Part shown: positions 1 through 10,062 of the stretch, piece by piece
Position numbering within the stretch: position 1 is the stretch's first letter
Layout of the letters: every line of letters starts with the position of its first letter
DNA from: Venturia oleaginea
Lineage: Eukaryota; Ascomycota; Dothideomycetes; Venturiales; Venturiaceae
Length of the DNA stretch: 64,000 nt
Direction of reading: 5' to 3'
NCBI GenBank assembly: GCA_013176395.1
Contig: JABMLP010000036.1
Location: 124,001-188,000, forward strand
Notes under the pieces: model-generated
The model's input: the letters and a program-made list of their open reading frames with translations, nothing else
Told to the model about the DNA's origin: nothing
The model's database searches: none
Program-made: the position numbers and the translations under genes

Positions 1-2054
1 TTTACTCATTATGGTTGGCGACGTCCTTATAGTGTTGCATACCAAAAGCGCTTGAATGGAGACCTTATCACCAACGATAGAACCACTAAGCCAAAAGCCG
101 TAAAGAGTAATGCTCGTATGAAGGCTGGCATCACTCTCTCGTACAGCCAAGCCCATCGCACAAAGGCGGCTATTTTACGAGACCTTGACGGAGACTCAAA
201 CATACAATTTCAGTTGATCAAACCAATGTTATCGTATCTTCGACAACGCGGCAATCTACCCGAAGGCAGCGGCTTCACTAACGGCATCTACCAAACAATT
301 ATAGAAGCCGGAACATACAATGGAACCTTCTGCAGATTCAAGAGAGCAGAGAATAATGTCTTCCTCGCCGCCGCAGTGCTACCAACGGCTGCAATCATTA
401 CCTGGCATGCAAATCGCAAATTTCTTGTTTTGGATGGCGCACACTGCTCATCAAAATACGGAGGTATATTACTTCTTGCTACAACCATTGACCATAATGA
501 GAAGACGCTTATCCTTGCTTGGGCAATTGTGCCTTCAGAATCAAAAGAATGGTGGAATTGGTTCTTAGAGTTCCTTCAAGTAAATCTTATCCAGCCATAT
601 CTTGATGAAGGAGATGAGAATGAAGGCGATGAGACGTACTCACCACTGCGCTTCGCAATCATCACCGATCGCGGCAAAGGTTTGGATCCTGCAATCAAGA
701 AGTACTTCCCAGAACCTTATACCTTTCACTACTTCTGTACACCGCATCTCGCAGAGAATGTTTCCAGCGCTTACGGCAAACTAATTGAAGCACTCTTCCG
801 GCAAGCGATGCAGGCCGAAACTATGAGTGAGCACGCTGCGCTGATTGGAAAGATTCGTGTAATCTCGCCCGCAGCGATTGACTACATTGACGGCATTGGT
901 GATCGCAAGACTTACTGTAAAGCATATGCGCCGTTGACGGAATACCCTCGATATGGACATACTACTTCCAACATTGGAGAGTCAATGAACAGCACATTAC
1001 GTGAAGAGAGACAGCTCAATCCAGTCCATATGCTTGAGGCGATCTGGACCAAGCAAATGCAGCTCTTCTTCAAGCGCAGTCAATTTGATCACGGTAATGA
1101 GGTCTTCTACGGCAAGGAGTTCACCAAATTTGCGACTCAACATCAACACGATCGCCTCAATCTTGGTCGCAAAATGGTTGGCTACCCTTCTAGCCGTACG
1201 GTAGTCCTTGTGAGGCTTCATAAGTCTCCCGGCGCTGCAGGCTGGGTTGTAGACCTTGATAAAGGAGTCTGCGATTGCCTAGAATGGCAGGACCATCGTC
1301 TACCATGTGCTCACGTTTTTGCGGCCATTCTAGCTCTCAAATACGACCTCAAAATCGTGTATACTGACGGCAATTCTACTATTTACGAGCGCAGTCAATA
1401 CCGCAAAGCCTACAGCGGCTCACTACGCCCAGTTTTGATCAAGAATCTCATTCCAGATGGTCAAACTCTCCCTAGTGAGCCAAATCGTAAGCCAGGACGT
1501 CCGAAGCATCTTCGTATGCGCAAGCATAATGTGAATAGCCGTATTCGAAAGGACTCTCAACGCAAAGGAGCCACGGCCGCTGAACGATCAACCCAGGGTA
1601 AAAAATCATCAAAAGCAGCGTCTAAATTAAAACCGCTACCAAAGGCCGCCGGAAGCGTAATGAAACCATCGAAATCTCAGACGAGTCTTCATCATCTAGC
1701 GACTCGGAATCTGACGAAGAAGCGGCGGTATTTGATCACGATCTTGAAGCCGAAATGGATGCTACTTACGATGAGATTATATCTTCTCGTCAGGCCCAAA
1801 ACACCGAGATTTCTGAAGATGAGGCCGCCTTTGACGATGCTGACGATGCTCTTGAAGAGCTCCTACAGATTAAGGCTACTCAGGTTAGTCAGAAAGAGCC
1901 ATTACTACCAAAAGTTACCAAGAAGCGCTCTCGCAATACAGCAGAAACTCAGACTTTAATACTACAGGCTTCCAACAAACGCCCAAAACGTTCACAAGGC
2001 AATTGCCGTCACTGCGGCTCTCCAAATCACTCAGGAGCTGCTTGTACAAGGTGA
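1..2054 (+). pseudogene. Mutator-like (MULE) transposase, 5' partial, frameshifted
   Basis: The frame is open from base 1, so the true start lies outside the window. A MULE-type catalytic region is visible near 430-720 (LDGAHCSSKYGG, then ITDRGKGL), followed near 1270-1330 by a SWIM zinc finger (CDC...PCAHVFA), the usual order in Mutator-like transposases. Around 1600-1650 the coding sense moves to another frame: an acidic Ser/Asp/Glu tract and a final CCHC knuckle (CRHCGSPNHSGAAC, ending at 2054) lie in frame 3, while frame 1 runs on as nonsense to 1959. A one-base indel in an A-rich stretch is the simplest reading; a short intron is possible. Transposases of this type bind terminal repeats and cut DNA. 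No terminal inverted repeats could be identified because the left end is missing. Confidence 0.85.
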
Positions 2055-2331
2055 GGGAAGTAGATAGGAAGAGCGGAGTTGACGGGGGTTGTAATAGAGG
2101 GAGGGGGGGAGGGAGGTTGGGAGGTTGTTGGAGTAGTTTAATAAATACGATATTAGCTGACTCTGAATTGCCCAAAAATGCAATAAGAGCCTTCTATATA
2201 CTATTTACATGCGGTATAGCGCGTATACTTACTGCGACTGCGACGTTGTCGCCATCAAAAGGTGGGTCAAATTCATAGACAAAATTTATTGCTAATACAT
2301 ACATTTACAGTCTAGATTGTATGCGAATGTG
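2055..2331. other. Unassigned, G-rich flank of the MULE
   Basis: There is a purine-rich GGGAGG tract near 2095-2125 and no credible coding sequence. It may be the 3' non-coding part of the MULE, but no terminal repeat is recognisable. Confidence 0.4.
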
Positions 2332-3971
2332 AAACAGCACACACAGCGAGAACTCAATTTTTGGAATTTACAGAAGTATCATCTAAAGATCATCAAAACA
2401 CCTCTGCCAGTGGCCGCTCCGGCCTCTAGAGGCCATCGCGCGTCCCTCAGCGTCGATGAGATACCTCTAGAGTCGCCGTCGCGGCCACGGCAGAGCAAGC
2501 ACACGAATACATCAGCAAGCTACACGAACGATGCGTCCACCAAAGACAACAGTAACCATCTAGTCACTATCTCCTGGCTAGTCCTGTTGGAAGGAGTATC
2601 CTCATGCTATTGCCTCCACCTGCGCCAGCGTGGCTACTCTCTGTCACTGGAGTTTGTTTACTGCCCAATTGGGCTTAGTGTATTACTATATAGCTGAGAT
2701 CCTCCGGATCTCACCCTCAATACACTTGTTACTCAACTTTCATACTTCAACAAGTCCATCATCCCAGATGACACTGCAACGCCCCGAGTCGACGAGTCAC
2801 CGCTAGGACGGCAATACCTTCAACACAACTCAAACACCAGACGCCCAGTGTGCAACAATCGGCACCACACACCACTGCAACGACTAGACAACCTCTCCCA
2901 ACGTCTTGGCAAACCGTTCTGCTACAAGCTGTTGCCCAGAGCCTTGAGCCTCTTCCCAAATTGTTGCCTCCCAGTTATGGCATTGGCAAGAGTAGGAGCG
3001 CGACACAGTAAGTAGTAAGGACGCATAGAAGGAGCCTATTGGCGGCAAATCCCCTCCCTGTAAGCTAGCAGACGTAGCCTTGAGCCTCTCCCCAGACTGT
3101 TGCGTCCTAGTTATGGCATTGGCAAGAGTAGGAGCGCGATATAGTAAGCAGGGAGAGCGACTAGCAGCAGATAGGCTCCGACTATAAGACGACAGGTCTA
3201 CAACCAATCGGTGCGACACGATACGATAGCTGCTAGAGAACCTCATCTACTATCGTCTCCGCAAACCGTCCTGCTGCAAGCTGATGTCCAGAGCCTTGAG
3301 CCTCTCCCCAAACTGTCGCGTCCCAGTTATGGCATTGGCAAGAGTAGGTGCGCGACACAGTAAGCAGTAAGGACGTATAGAAGGAGCATATTGGCGGCAA
3401 ATCCCCTCTCTACAAGCCAGCAGACGTAGCCTTGCGCCTCTCCCCAGACTGTTGCGTCCCAGTTATGGCATTGGCAAGAGTAGGAGCGCGATATAGCAAG
3501 TAGGGAGAGCGACTAGCAGCAGGTAGGCTCCGACTATAAGACGGCAAGTCTATAGCACGATCGGTGCCATACAATACGGTAGCCACCAGATAGCCTCGTC
3601 TACGGGCATACCCGGAGTATCATACTCAAGCAGCGAAATCACGACTACGATGGTTACTATTGTCTCCAGCATCACACAACCAAGTACACTGCCGCATAGG
3701 AATCTGGTGCAAGGCAACAATCACAAGCGGAAACACATATCGGGAACAGACAAGCCTTGAGGGATAAGGCAAAACAGATAGACGAAGCTGAGTACTGGAG
3801 GGAGACTGTAGGTAAAAGGTTAGCGAAACACGAGGTATTGCCTCTTGGGATCTATATAGCACGGACATACTAGCAGAATAACCAGTATCGACAAGAGCCA
3901 GTGGGCATTTGGAAATACTAGTTTAGGGAAAAGAGGAAGGACGGAAGGGACAGCTGGTCTTGTTTTAGTGA
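2332..3971 (+). mobile_element. SINE-like non-autonomous retroelement, copy A
   Basis: It starts AAACAGCACACACAGCGAG like copies B (14335-15808, inverted) and C (34811-36408). It contains the same internal modules around AGCCTTGAGCCTCTCCCC...GGCATTGGCAAGAGTAGG, four times per element. It is interrupted by a solo LTR at 2585-2752 and stops at TTTTAGTGA, where the 3' tail of a minus-strand LINE begins, so its own tail is missing. Antisense frames of 120 and 80 codons here are identical in copy B but follow the repeat and look like no protein. Copies A and B are much closer to each other than to C. Confidence 0.75.
2585..2752. mobile_element. Solo LTR (168 bp) with 5 bp target duplication
   Basis: Termini are TGTTGGAAGG...TTCAACA and the flanking direct repeat is AGTCC (2580-2584 and 2753-2757). 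Copies B and C lack this block at the same point, which gives the empty site. The LTR style resembles Ty1/copia, but with no internal region left the superfamily is a guess. Its first 26 bases recur inside chromovirus copy 2 at 27824-27849. Confidence 0.85.
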
Positions 3972-4393
3972 TTTGATTGATTGATTGATTTTATCCTACT
4001 CGGTTGCAGCCGCTTAATCACGCAGCTATGCCCGGTTAGGGGGACTTCATCAGACAGCCGACACGTGATATGATCTACCACGTCCCACTTCGCCCTGCTT
4101 ACCAAAACAAGACCAGCTATCCCCTCGATCCCCCCTCTTTTCCCTCAACCACTATTTCCAAATGCCCAATGGCTCTTGTAAATGTCGGTTGTTCTACCAG
4201 TACATCTGTGCTATCTAGATTCCGGGAGGCAATGCCTCATATTTCGCTTTCCGTCTACCTACAGTCTCCCCTCAATGCTCAGCGTCGTCTGCGCGTTTTC
4301 GATCCCACTATGCCCAAGGACCCGCGTCTGTTCCATGAATCTGATAGCTTTTGTGGCTAACTTATGCGTAGTCAAGATATTCCGGAGGTTGTT

Positions 4394-7300
4394 TCATCCT
4401 GGGAAGCGGCCCAACTCGTCTCTCCGGATGTCCCGGAACTTGCGGCATTCCAGGAGAATATGGGCTACGGTCTGCATCCCTTCACGGCAGTCACACCTAG
4501 AGTCTGGGATACCTTGGACACGTCGGCTGAAGAGGAAGGCCTTGAGCCCTATCTTTTCAGTTCTCATCTGTACGAGGATCGCACTTTCTCGCTTGCTCCG
4601 GTCTTGATGGAGTTGGAGCACCCTTTTAGTAGGCTTAGGTGTGTATCTCCTCGTGGCTTTCCTCTTTGTCTCGGATTTCCAGCTAGTTAACCATTGTTTA
4701 TTCACTACCTTCCAGCACCACGTCTTGATTGTCGTTCTTAGCGGGTACAGTTCCGGTGGCATATCAGCTCTTGGTCCTTTCTCTCCGTCTTCTCTCCATC
4801 CAGTGGCCTCCCTGGCGGCTTGGTCAGCGGCCTCGTTCCCGTCAATTCCCTCGTGGGCAGGGATCCATCGGATGTTCACGATAGCTCCGTACTCGTGAAG
4901 TTGTGTGATCCGTTGTACAATCCGCTTGACAATGTATGCTCCTGATCGGCCTTCCGGCCTTGTCAGCGAGCGTATCGCTGCCTGGTTGTCGGTGAAGATA
5001 TTGATGTCTCTCCGTTTGTTTCCTGCCTCGATGTCTGTTTGAACCATATGCAGCGCTAGATTTATTCCTTGAAGTTCAGCTGCGTACACCGTGGAGGTCG
5101 TCTCAGGGCCCATATACGTGCTTCTCGTCTGTCTTTTCAGCGGCCAGACTGCTGCAGCGCCTGTATGTCCGTCTATGCTACTCCCATCTGTATAGATGCA
5201 AATATTACCCTCGACTCTAGTGACGGAGTCGTGCTCAGAGTGTGCCGCTTCCTCGCTTGGTGCGATATGTGTCTTTGAGCCTTGCCACCATGGTGCTGCT
5301 ACGAACGGCGGGATTGTCTCTCGCTTGTCGAGATTTGCTGCTCCTTTCTCTTCGGCATCTCGATATATGTTGTATAATGGGCTATCGTAGCTTGCTCGTT
5401 GTCTTGACCTTGGTTCTCCGAATTGAGTATCTAGCAGTTTAGAGAGGTCTTGGCACGTGAGTATACGGCTGAGGGTTTCGGTGTTGTGTTTCCAGATCTG
5501 TTGTTCGACTGGGAGCAGGTAGGTCTCAATGTCGAGGGCGACTCTGGATGTCGCTTTGAACGCTCCACAGATAATTCGTGCTGCACGTGCTTGGATTGAC
5601 TGAAGTGTATCGAGCGTTTTTCTCGTGTATGGTTTTCCCCTCATTCCTGAATTCGACCAGATTGAGCACGCGTACATCATCTGAGGGACTACTACTCCGC
5701 GGTAGATTTTTCGCATATCTAGCAGACTGACGCCCCATGTTGAGCTGCCCAGAGAGCACAGTGCGTTCACTGTTTTTGTAGTTTTCCGCTTGATTTCTTC
5801 GATGTGTTCCTTCCATTGGAGTTTGCTGTCTAGCGTCACGCCTAGATATTTGCACGTTGTCTTAGGCGCAATGCATCCCCATGCCGTTTGAACGGGCTGT
5901 TGTGTGTTTATACGGGTGCGTCTTCTTGTGAAGTGTGTCAGTTGGAACTTTTCTGGGGCGAATTTTGATGCATGTGTCTTTGCCCAACAGTTTGCCTTTT
6001 CCAGCGCGTTTTCGAGTTTCTTGCACGTTTCTTCTGTTGTGTTGCCCCATGTAAGTATGGCTGCGTCATCGATATAGCCTGTAGCTGCAGTATCGTCGCC
6101 TGAGTCGCATTGCTCAATAAGGTCAGAGTTGTAGAATATGTATAAGATGGGGGATAGGGGCGATCCCTGTGGTACCCCAGTCTCAACCGTGTACTCGTCA
6201 GATTCGTAGCCATCGATGACAATTCGCGTGCGTCTATCGCTCAGGAAGCTAGCAATCCATCGTACTGTTCTCTCATCAACTTTTCTTTTCCGAAGATTGT
6301 GTAGGAGTCTCTTGTGGGATACGTTGTCGAAGGCGCCTGACACGTCAAGGAGCAGCAGGCTAGCGACTTGTCCTTTTCCGTTGTTCCAAGCGTTGTAGAT
6401 TCTCTCGATTACAGCGTGTAGTGCGTGTTCCGTTGACCTTAACTTCCTGCCTCCCATGTGCATCCTTGGGATGACTTGGTGTGTTTCCACCAGGTAGCTA
6501 AGTCTCTTAGCGATTACTGCGTCCATGGCCTTGCCAATCGTATTCAGGAGCGCAATAGGTCGGTATGCCTTTGGAGTCGAGTAGTCGTCCTTCCCTGGTT
6601 TGCGTAGCACTACCGTGGTCGAGCTTTGGAAATGTGTCGGGTAGTGGCCCAGTTGTAGGCTCTGGTTCATGATTGTCGCCAGGTGTCCCACCAACATATA
6701 AGATGCCGTCTGCAAGGCCTTGTTTGGAATCCCATCCGGTCCCGGGGCCTTGAAGGGTGACGCTGCTTGTATTGCGTCCAGTACCTCCTTCTCAGTAACG
6801 TTTGGCATTGGTATACAATCATCATATCTTGCATCCTGTAGATCGTCGAGGTCTGCTTCTGGCGGTGCTGGGAAGAAGGCGTCCCGAAGGAGAATCGTTT
6901 TTGCCGAGGGTGTAGTAGCCTGGTTGCCGGTTGTCGGACACTTGATAATTGGCGTCACACTTGGGGGCTGGTTTTCTCTATTGCGCGCCCACTTGGCTAT
7001 TTTCCAGAGGGATTCAGTGGAGCTTGCTGCCATTTCTACGCGGTCTCTGTGTGCTTGCCGAAGCGCCTTCTTGATCGTCCGTGTCTTGTGGTTCCTCGCC
7101 TCGCGGTAGTTTTCCCATGTCTCCTCCGTGTGTCTTCTCTCGTGTATGCGCCTTAGACGTTTTGTATCTGCCAATGCTCTCGAGCATGTTCCGTCCCATC
7201 CCTCTTTCGCCTTGGTGCATGGTCTTGTGAGGGGAATTGTCTTCGCTGCTGCATCTTTGATCGCTTTGACTAACTCCATCGTGTACATGGCTAGCGCTGC

Positions 7301-8139
7301 TTTCGTCCTTGGTCTCCTTCGTGCCGGTAGGGTGTCTCTGAGCGTCCCGCAGATCTCCTTGCAGTCTAGGAGTTTCCAGTTGCATCCTGGCCTGATTTCC
7401 GTGGAGCGCGTCCGGAGATCCAGTATGATGCTGATGGGGAGGTGGTCTGAGTCGTGGTCTAGCTCTCTGTCTACTCTGCTACTGATGGTCCTGTCAATCA
7501 AGCCTAATGTCATCCAGCACATATTAATTGTCGTCCTGCTGCTGCCTTCTTCGTACGTTACCGTTCCGGGCTGCAGCATGCTTGACATATCAAATCTCTC
7601 CATAATTTCGATAAGTTCTTCCGCTTCTCGGTCTTCGTGTGCGACCTGCGCTCCGCCCCACATTCTATGGTGTAAGTTCAAGTCGCCTAATACCATCTGT
7701 TCTTTCAGCGCGTGTTCCTCAATCGAGCTCTTAGGGTCGGCAGTGAGCTGATGCGGTTTGGCATGTTTTGGACCGTATTGTAGACGTTGTGTATTACCAG
7801 CTCGTTTTCTGTTTGATCGCCATTGCTGATACTAATTCTCAATGAGCAGACGTCTCTTGTGTGCTGTTCGAATTGCAGGCTGCCGTGGTCTAGCCTTTTG
7901 TTGACAAAGAAACACACCCTTGCTGGGCCATCCTCCTTGTTCGTTGTCGGATAGTATAAGTGGAATATATTCTTCGCTGGGTGGTGTGTTGTCGACATGA
8001 AGGGGTTGCGCCACGGTTCTTGGATAGCAATAATATCGTATTCTGCTACTCTTGGATCACGGAGTAGAGTTGCCATAACCGTATCCCTTGATTTGCGTAC
8101 GTTGTACTGTAGTATACTAAGTTGGTCCTTCTCTCTCAT
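4394..8139 (-). pseudogene. LINE ORF2: endonuclease, reverse transcriptase, RNase H (frameshifted)
   Basis: It starts at ATG 8139 (MREKDQLSILQYNVRKS), an APE-type endonuclease opening with the catalytic QEPW. A one-base frameshift near 7700-7720 moves the rest (GDLNLHH, SDHLPI, then RT) to the frame ending at 4394. RT shows LLLDVSGAFDNV, GVPQGSPLSP and GYIDDA (YIDD at the active site). RNase H shows YTDGSSIDG, AAELQG, TDNQAA and AHEGIDGNEAAD. The C-terminus has the knuckle CDCREGMQTVAHILLEC typical of this LINE group. The protein nicks target DNA and copies the RNA in place. The second part is 1100 codons without a stop, so only the one frameshift separates it from a full frame. Confidence 0.9.
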
Positions 8140-9401
8140 AGATCCGAGTCCTCATCGATTTCCATGTATTGTGTGTTTCTACATGTTAGGGTATTGCCCT
8201 CTAGCGCCTCAAGCGCCCTCCTCGACATCTTCGTTGCTCTTTGTGGCCTTTGACTCTGGTGTAATCCTTCGTTCTCCTTGTCTCCTGGGGCAGGTCTCTT
8301 TTGTCCATTTCCAGGTAATAGTTGCATCCCTCTGGTCCTTGGCCCTTGGCGTGAGGTCAGGTCTGTGGTTGACCTCGTTCTTCCAGGAGGTTCTCGGGCG
8401 GAATTTTGAATAGGTATTTCATCACAGGTGAACATCGTAGAGTGATACCGAGGTCTGTTCGCGTACGCTGCCTTTGTCCGAGTGAGTTCCTCCTTCCTAG
8501 TTGGGCATTGTTGACTCCATGCTTCATGGGCTCCCTGGCAGTTGGCGCATTTCCTAGGTGTGGTCTGTCCAGTCTTCGAAGGGCAGTCCCTAGAACTATG
8601 TTCTTGCGCACAGTAGCCACATGTTTTCGCTGCTTTGCATTGAGTTCCTATGTGGCCGTATTTGTAGCACTGAAAGCACTGCTTCAGTCGGCATTGTCTC
8701 TCATATCGTTCGCTTTGACACATCTCCCCTTGCCACACCAGACCTTCATCGATGATCTTGTTTGCGTCCTCAGGCTTGGTGAACTCAATGATGACCGACG
8801 ACATCGCTTTTGTTGGCGCCTTCCGGGTCAACCATCCAATGTATTTGATGTCCGCGGTTGGAATAAACGGCTTATTGTCTTGCAGAATGGCGTCTCTAGT
8901 TTACTCGAATTTGTCTGTATTCATCGTACTAGTACGTATGCCATGTACAAGAACGCCATACGTTGGATTTCGTACTGACGTCCCGTTCCCAACACGTGGG
9001 GTCCAGTCCTCCGTGAATTGTCTGAGAAGCTGCATTTCACTATTTGTCGCCGTTCTGATGCTCAGATCTCCGCTTTTGAGCTGGTTAGCAGACATGATCT
9101 TTAGATTGGCTATATGTTCGTTTTGACTTTGGGAAATGGCTCGGTCAACGTGGGCTTTTAAATTGCGTGGATTCATTGCGCGCAGGCTCTGGATTGTTTG
9201 TGCGTTCCTGATGTTTACGATAATCTCACGTCGGACCGTCGCGGGAGTCTTGACACTTTGGGTTTGTATGCTATGTGTGCTTGTAGCTAGCCCTCCTCGG
9301 GTAGCGGCAGCAGCATAGCTCATTGGCATGCCTGTTTGGAATTGTGTCCCTTTGTTCTTGATATTACTCGCTATTCCTGCAACGGTCTTGCCCACCTCTC
9401 T
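8136..9401 (-). pseudogene. LINE ORF1, RNA-binding nucleocapsid-like protein
   Basis: The frame runs from the LTR junction at 9401 down to the TGA at 8136. The C-terminal part has three CCHC knuckles (CFQCYKYGHIGTQC, CGYCAQEHSSRDC, CANCQGAHEAWSQQC), as in nucleocapsid-like ORF1 proteins that coat LINE RNA. One in-frame TAA at 8901-8903 splits the frame; the sequence after it continues in the same frame (TRDAILQDNKP...), so it is a nonsense change and not a natural end. The N-terminus has been removed by the chromovirus. The stop overlaps the ORF2 start as ATGA, which suggests termination-reinitiation coupling of the two proteins in the active ancestor. Confidence 0.8.
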
Positions 9402-9577
9402 TGTTATGGGCATGGCCCATGGTTGGTATAGGCTAAGAGCCTAAGCCTGATTGAGCCTAGTATAGAGAAAGAACCTCATTGAGGTTCTCTGTTTGTAGAT
9501 ACCTTCACTCCTTAACTGAATCTAAACAATCTTTGGCTACGAGTATGCTGCGTCTTTCCAGCTACCGTCCCGTAATA
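9402..9577 (+). repeat. 5' LTR of chromovirus copy 1
   Basis: 176 bp, identical to the 3' LTR apart from one base seen in the AACAATCTTTGG stretch. A TATAGA box lies at 9461. The predicted RNA start is A9514, because AACTGAATCTA there is complementary to the PBS; U3 would then be 9402-9513. Confidence 0.9.
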
Positions 9578-9588
9578 TAGATTCAGTT
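9578..9588 (+). promoter_or_regulatory. Primer-binding site complementary to the element's own LTR
   Basis: TAGATTCAGTT starts at the first base after the LTR. Its reverse complement AACTGAATCTA occurs at 9514-9524 inside the LTR. An 11-base match at this place is the layout of Tf1/sushi-type self-priming, where the RNA 5' end folds back to prime reverse transcription in place of a tRNA. That this element works so is inferred. Confidence 0.7.
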
Positions 9589-9611
9589 CTTTACAAACCT
9601 AGGTGTACTTG

Positions 9612-10062
9612 ATGCGTAGCAACAGTACCCTATCGACTCCTACAACCTACACCCCTACTACCGACGACGACCCAATCGCGAGCATTACGCAAGGAATCGA
9701 CAAACTCTCAATGGCTCGAGCAAATTCACCTGACACCGTACAACAATTGGTGGCAGCTCTGACCGCAGTCAGTGTTGATGGGAACATCGGTGCAAAAGCT
9801 ATTGCATGGCCTAAATGGGACGGGAAAAGAGACAACTACACGCTGTTCAGATGGCAGATCAAGACAAAAATCACTGTTGAAAATGGGAAGCTTGGAAGCA
9901 ATCAAGGAATATGCGCGAACATCTTCAACGGGCTTCCGACAGAGAAACAACAACGCGTCATCCAATGGACCAGCAACACGTCCAAAGACTCAGGTCACTG
10001 CGGTAATTACACAGCATACCGATGACTCCCTACAGGAAGCCTCATCAGAGTCGGAAAACTAG
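9612..10062 (+). pseudogene. Chromovirus gag, internally deleted
   Basis: ATG 9612 opens MRSNSTLSTPTTYTP, the same start as the intact gag of copy 2. Near 9967 the sequence jumps from QRVIQW to a point near the gag end, removing 644 bp that in copy 2 include the CCHC knuckle. Because 644 is not a multiple of three, the first frame ends at 10025, while the genuine gag C-terminus (SSESEN) ends at 10062 in another frame. Gag would form the particle around the element RNA; this copy cannot make it. The end overlaps the pol frame by 37 bases, with GGAAAAC just before the stop as a possible -1 slip site. Confidence 0.85.

Larger units (their letters stand above)
3972..9401 (-). mobile_element. Tad1-type LINE retrotransposon, 5' end cut off
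   Basis: It is read on the minus strand. ORF1 (nucleocapsid type with three CCHC knuckles) is followed by ORF2 (APE endonuclease, reverse transcriptase, RNase H, C-terminal Cys/His knuckle), a roughly 400 bp 3' UTR and a tail of AATC repeats (plus-strand GATT units at 3974-3990). The 5' end stops exactly at a chromovirus LTR (9402). No target duplication is visible because both ends abut other elements. Both ORFs carry disabling changes. The domain order fits the I/Tad1 group of fungal LINEs. Confidence 0.88.

Noticed and set aside
2884..3246. 120-codon minus-strand frame, identical at 15065-15427, that could be a conserved small gene
   Set aside because: It follows the inverted repeat A/B and is built from the internal modules; identity of the repeats explains it, and copy C keeps only a shorter, altered version.
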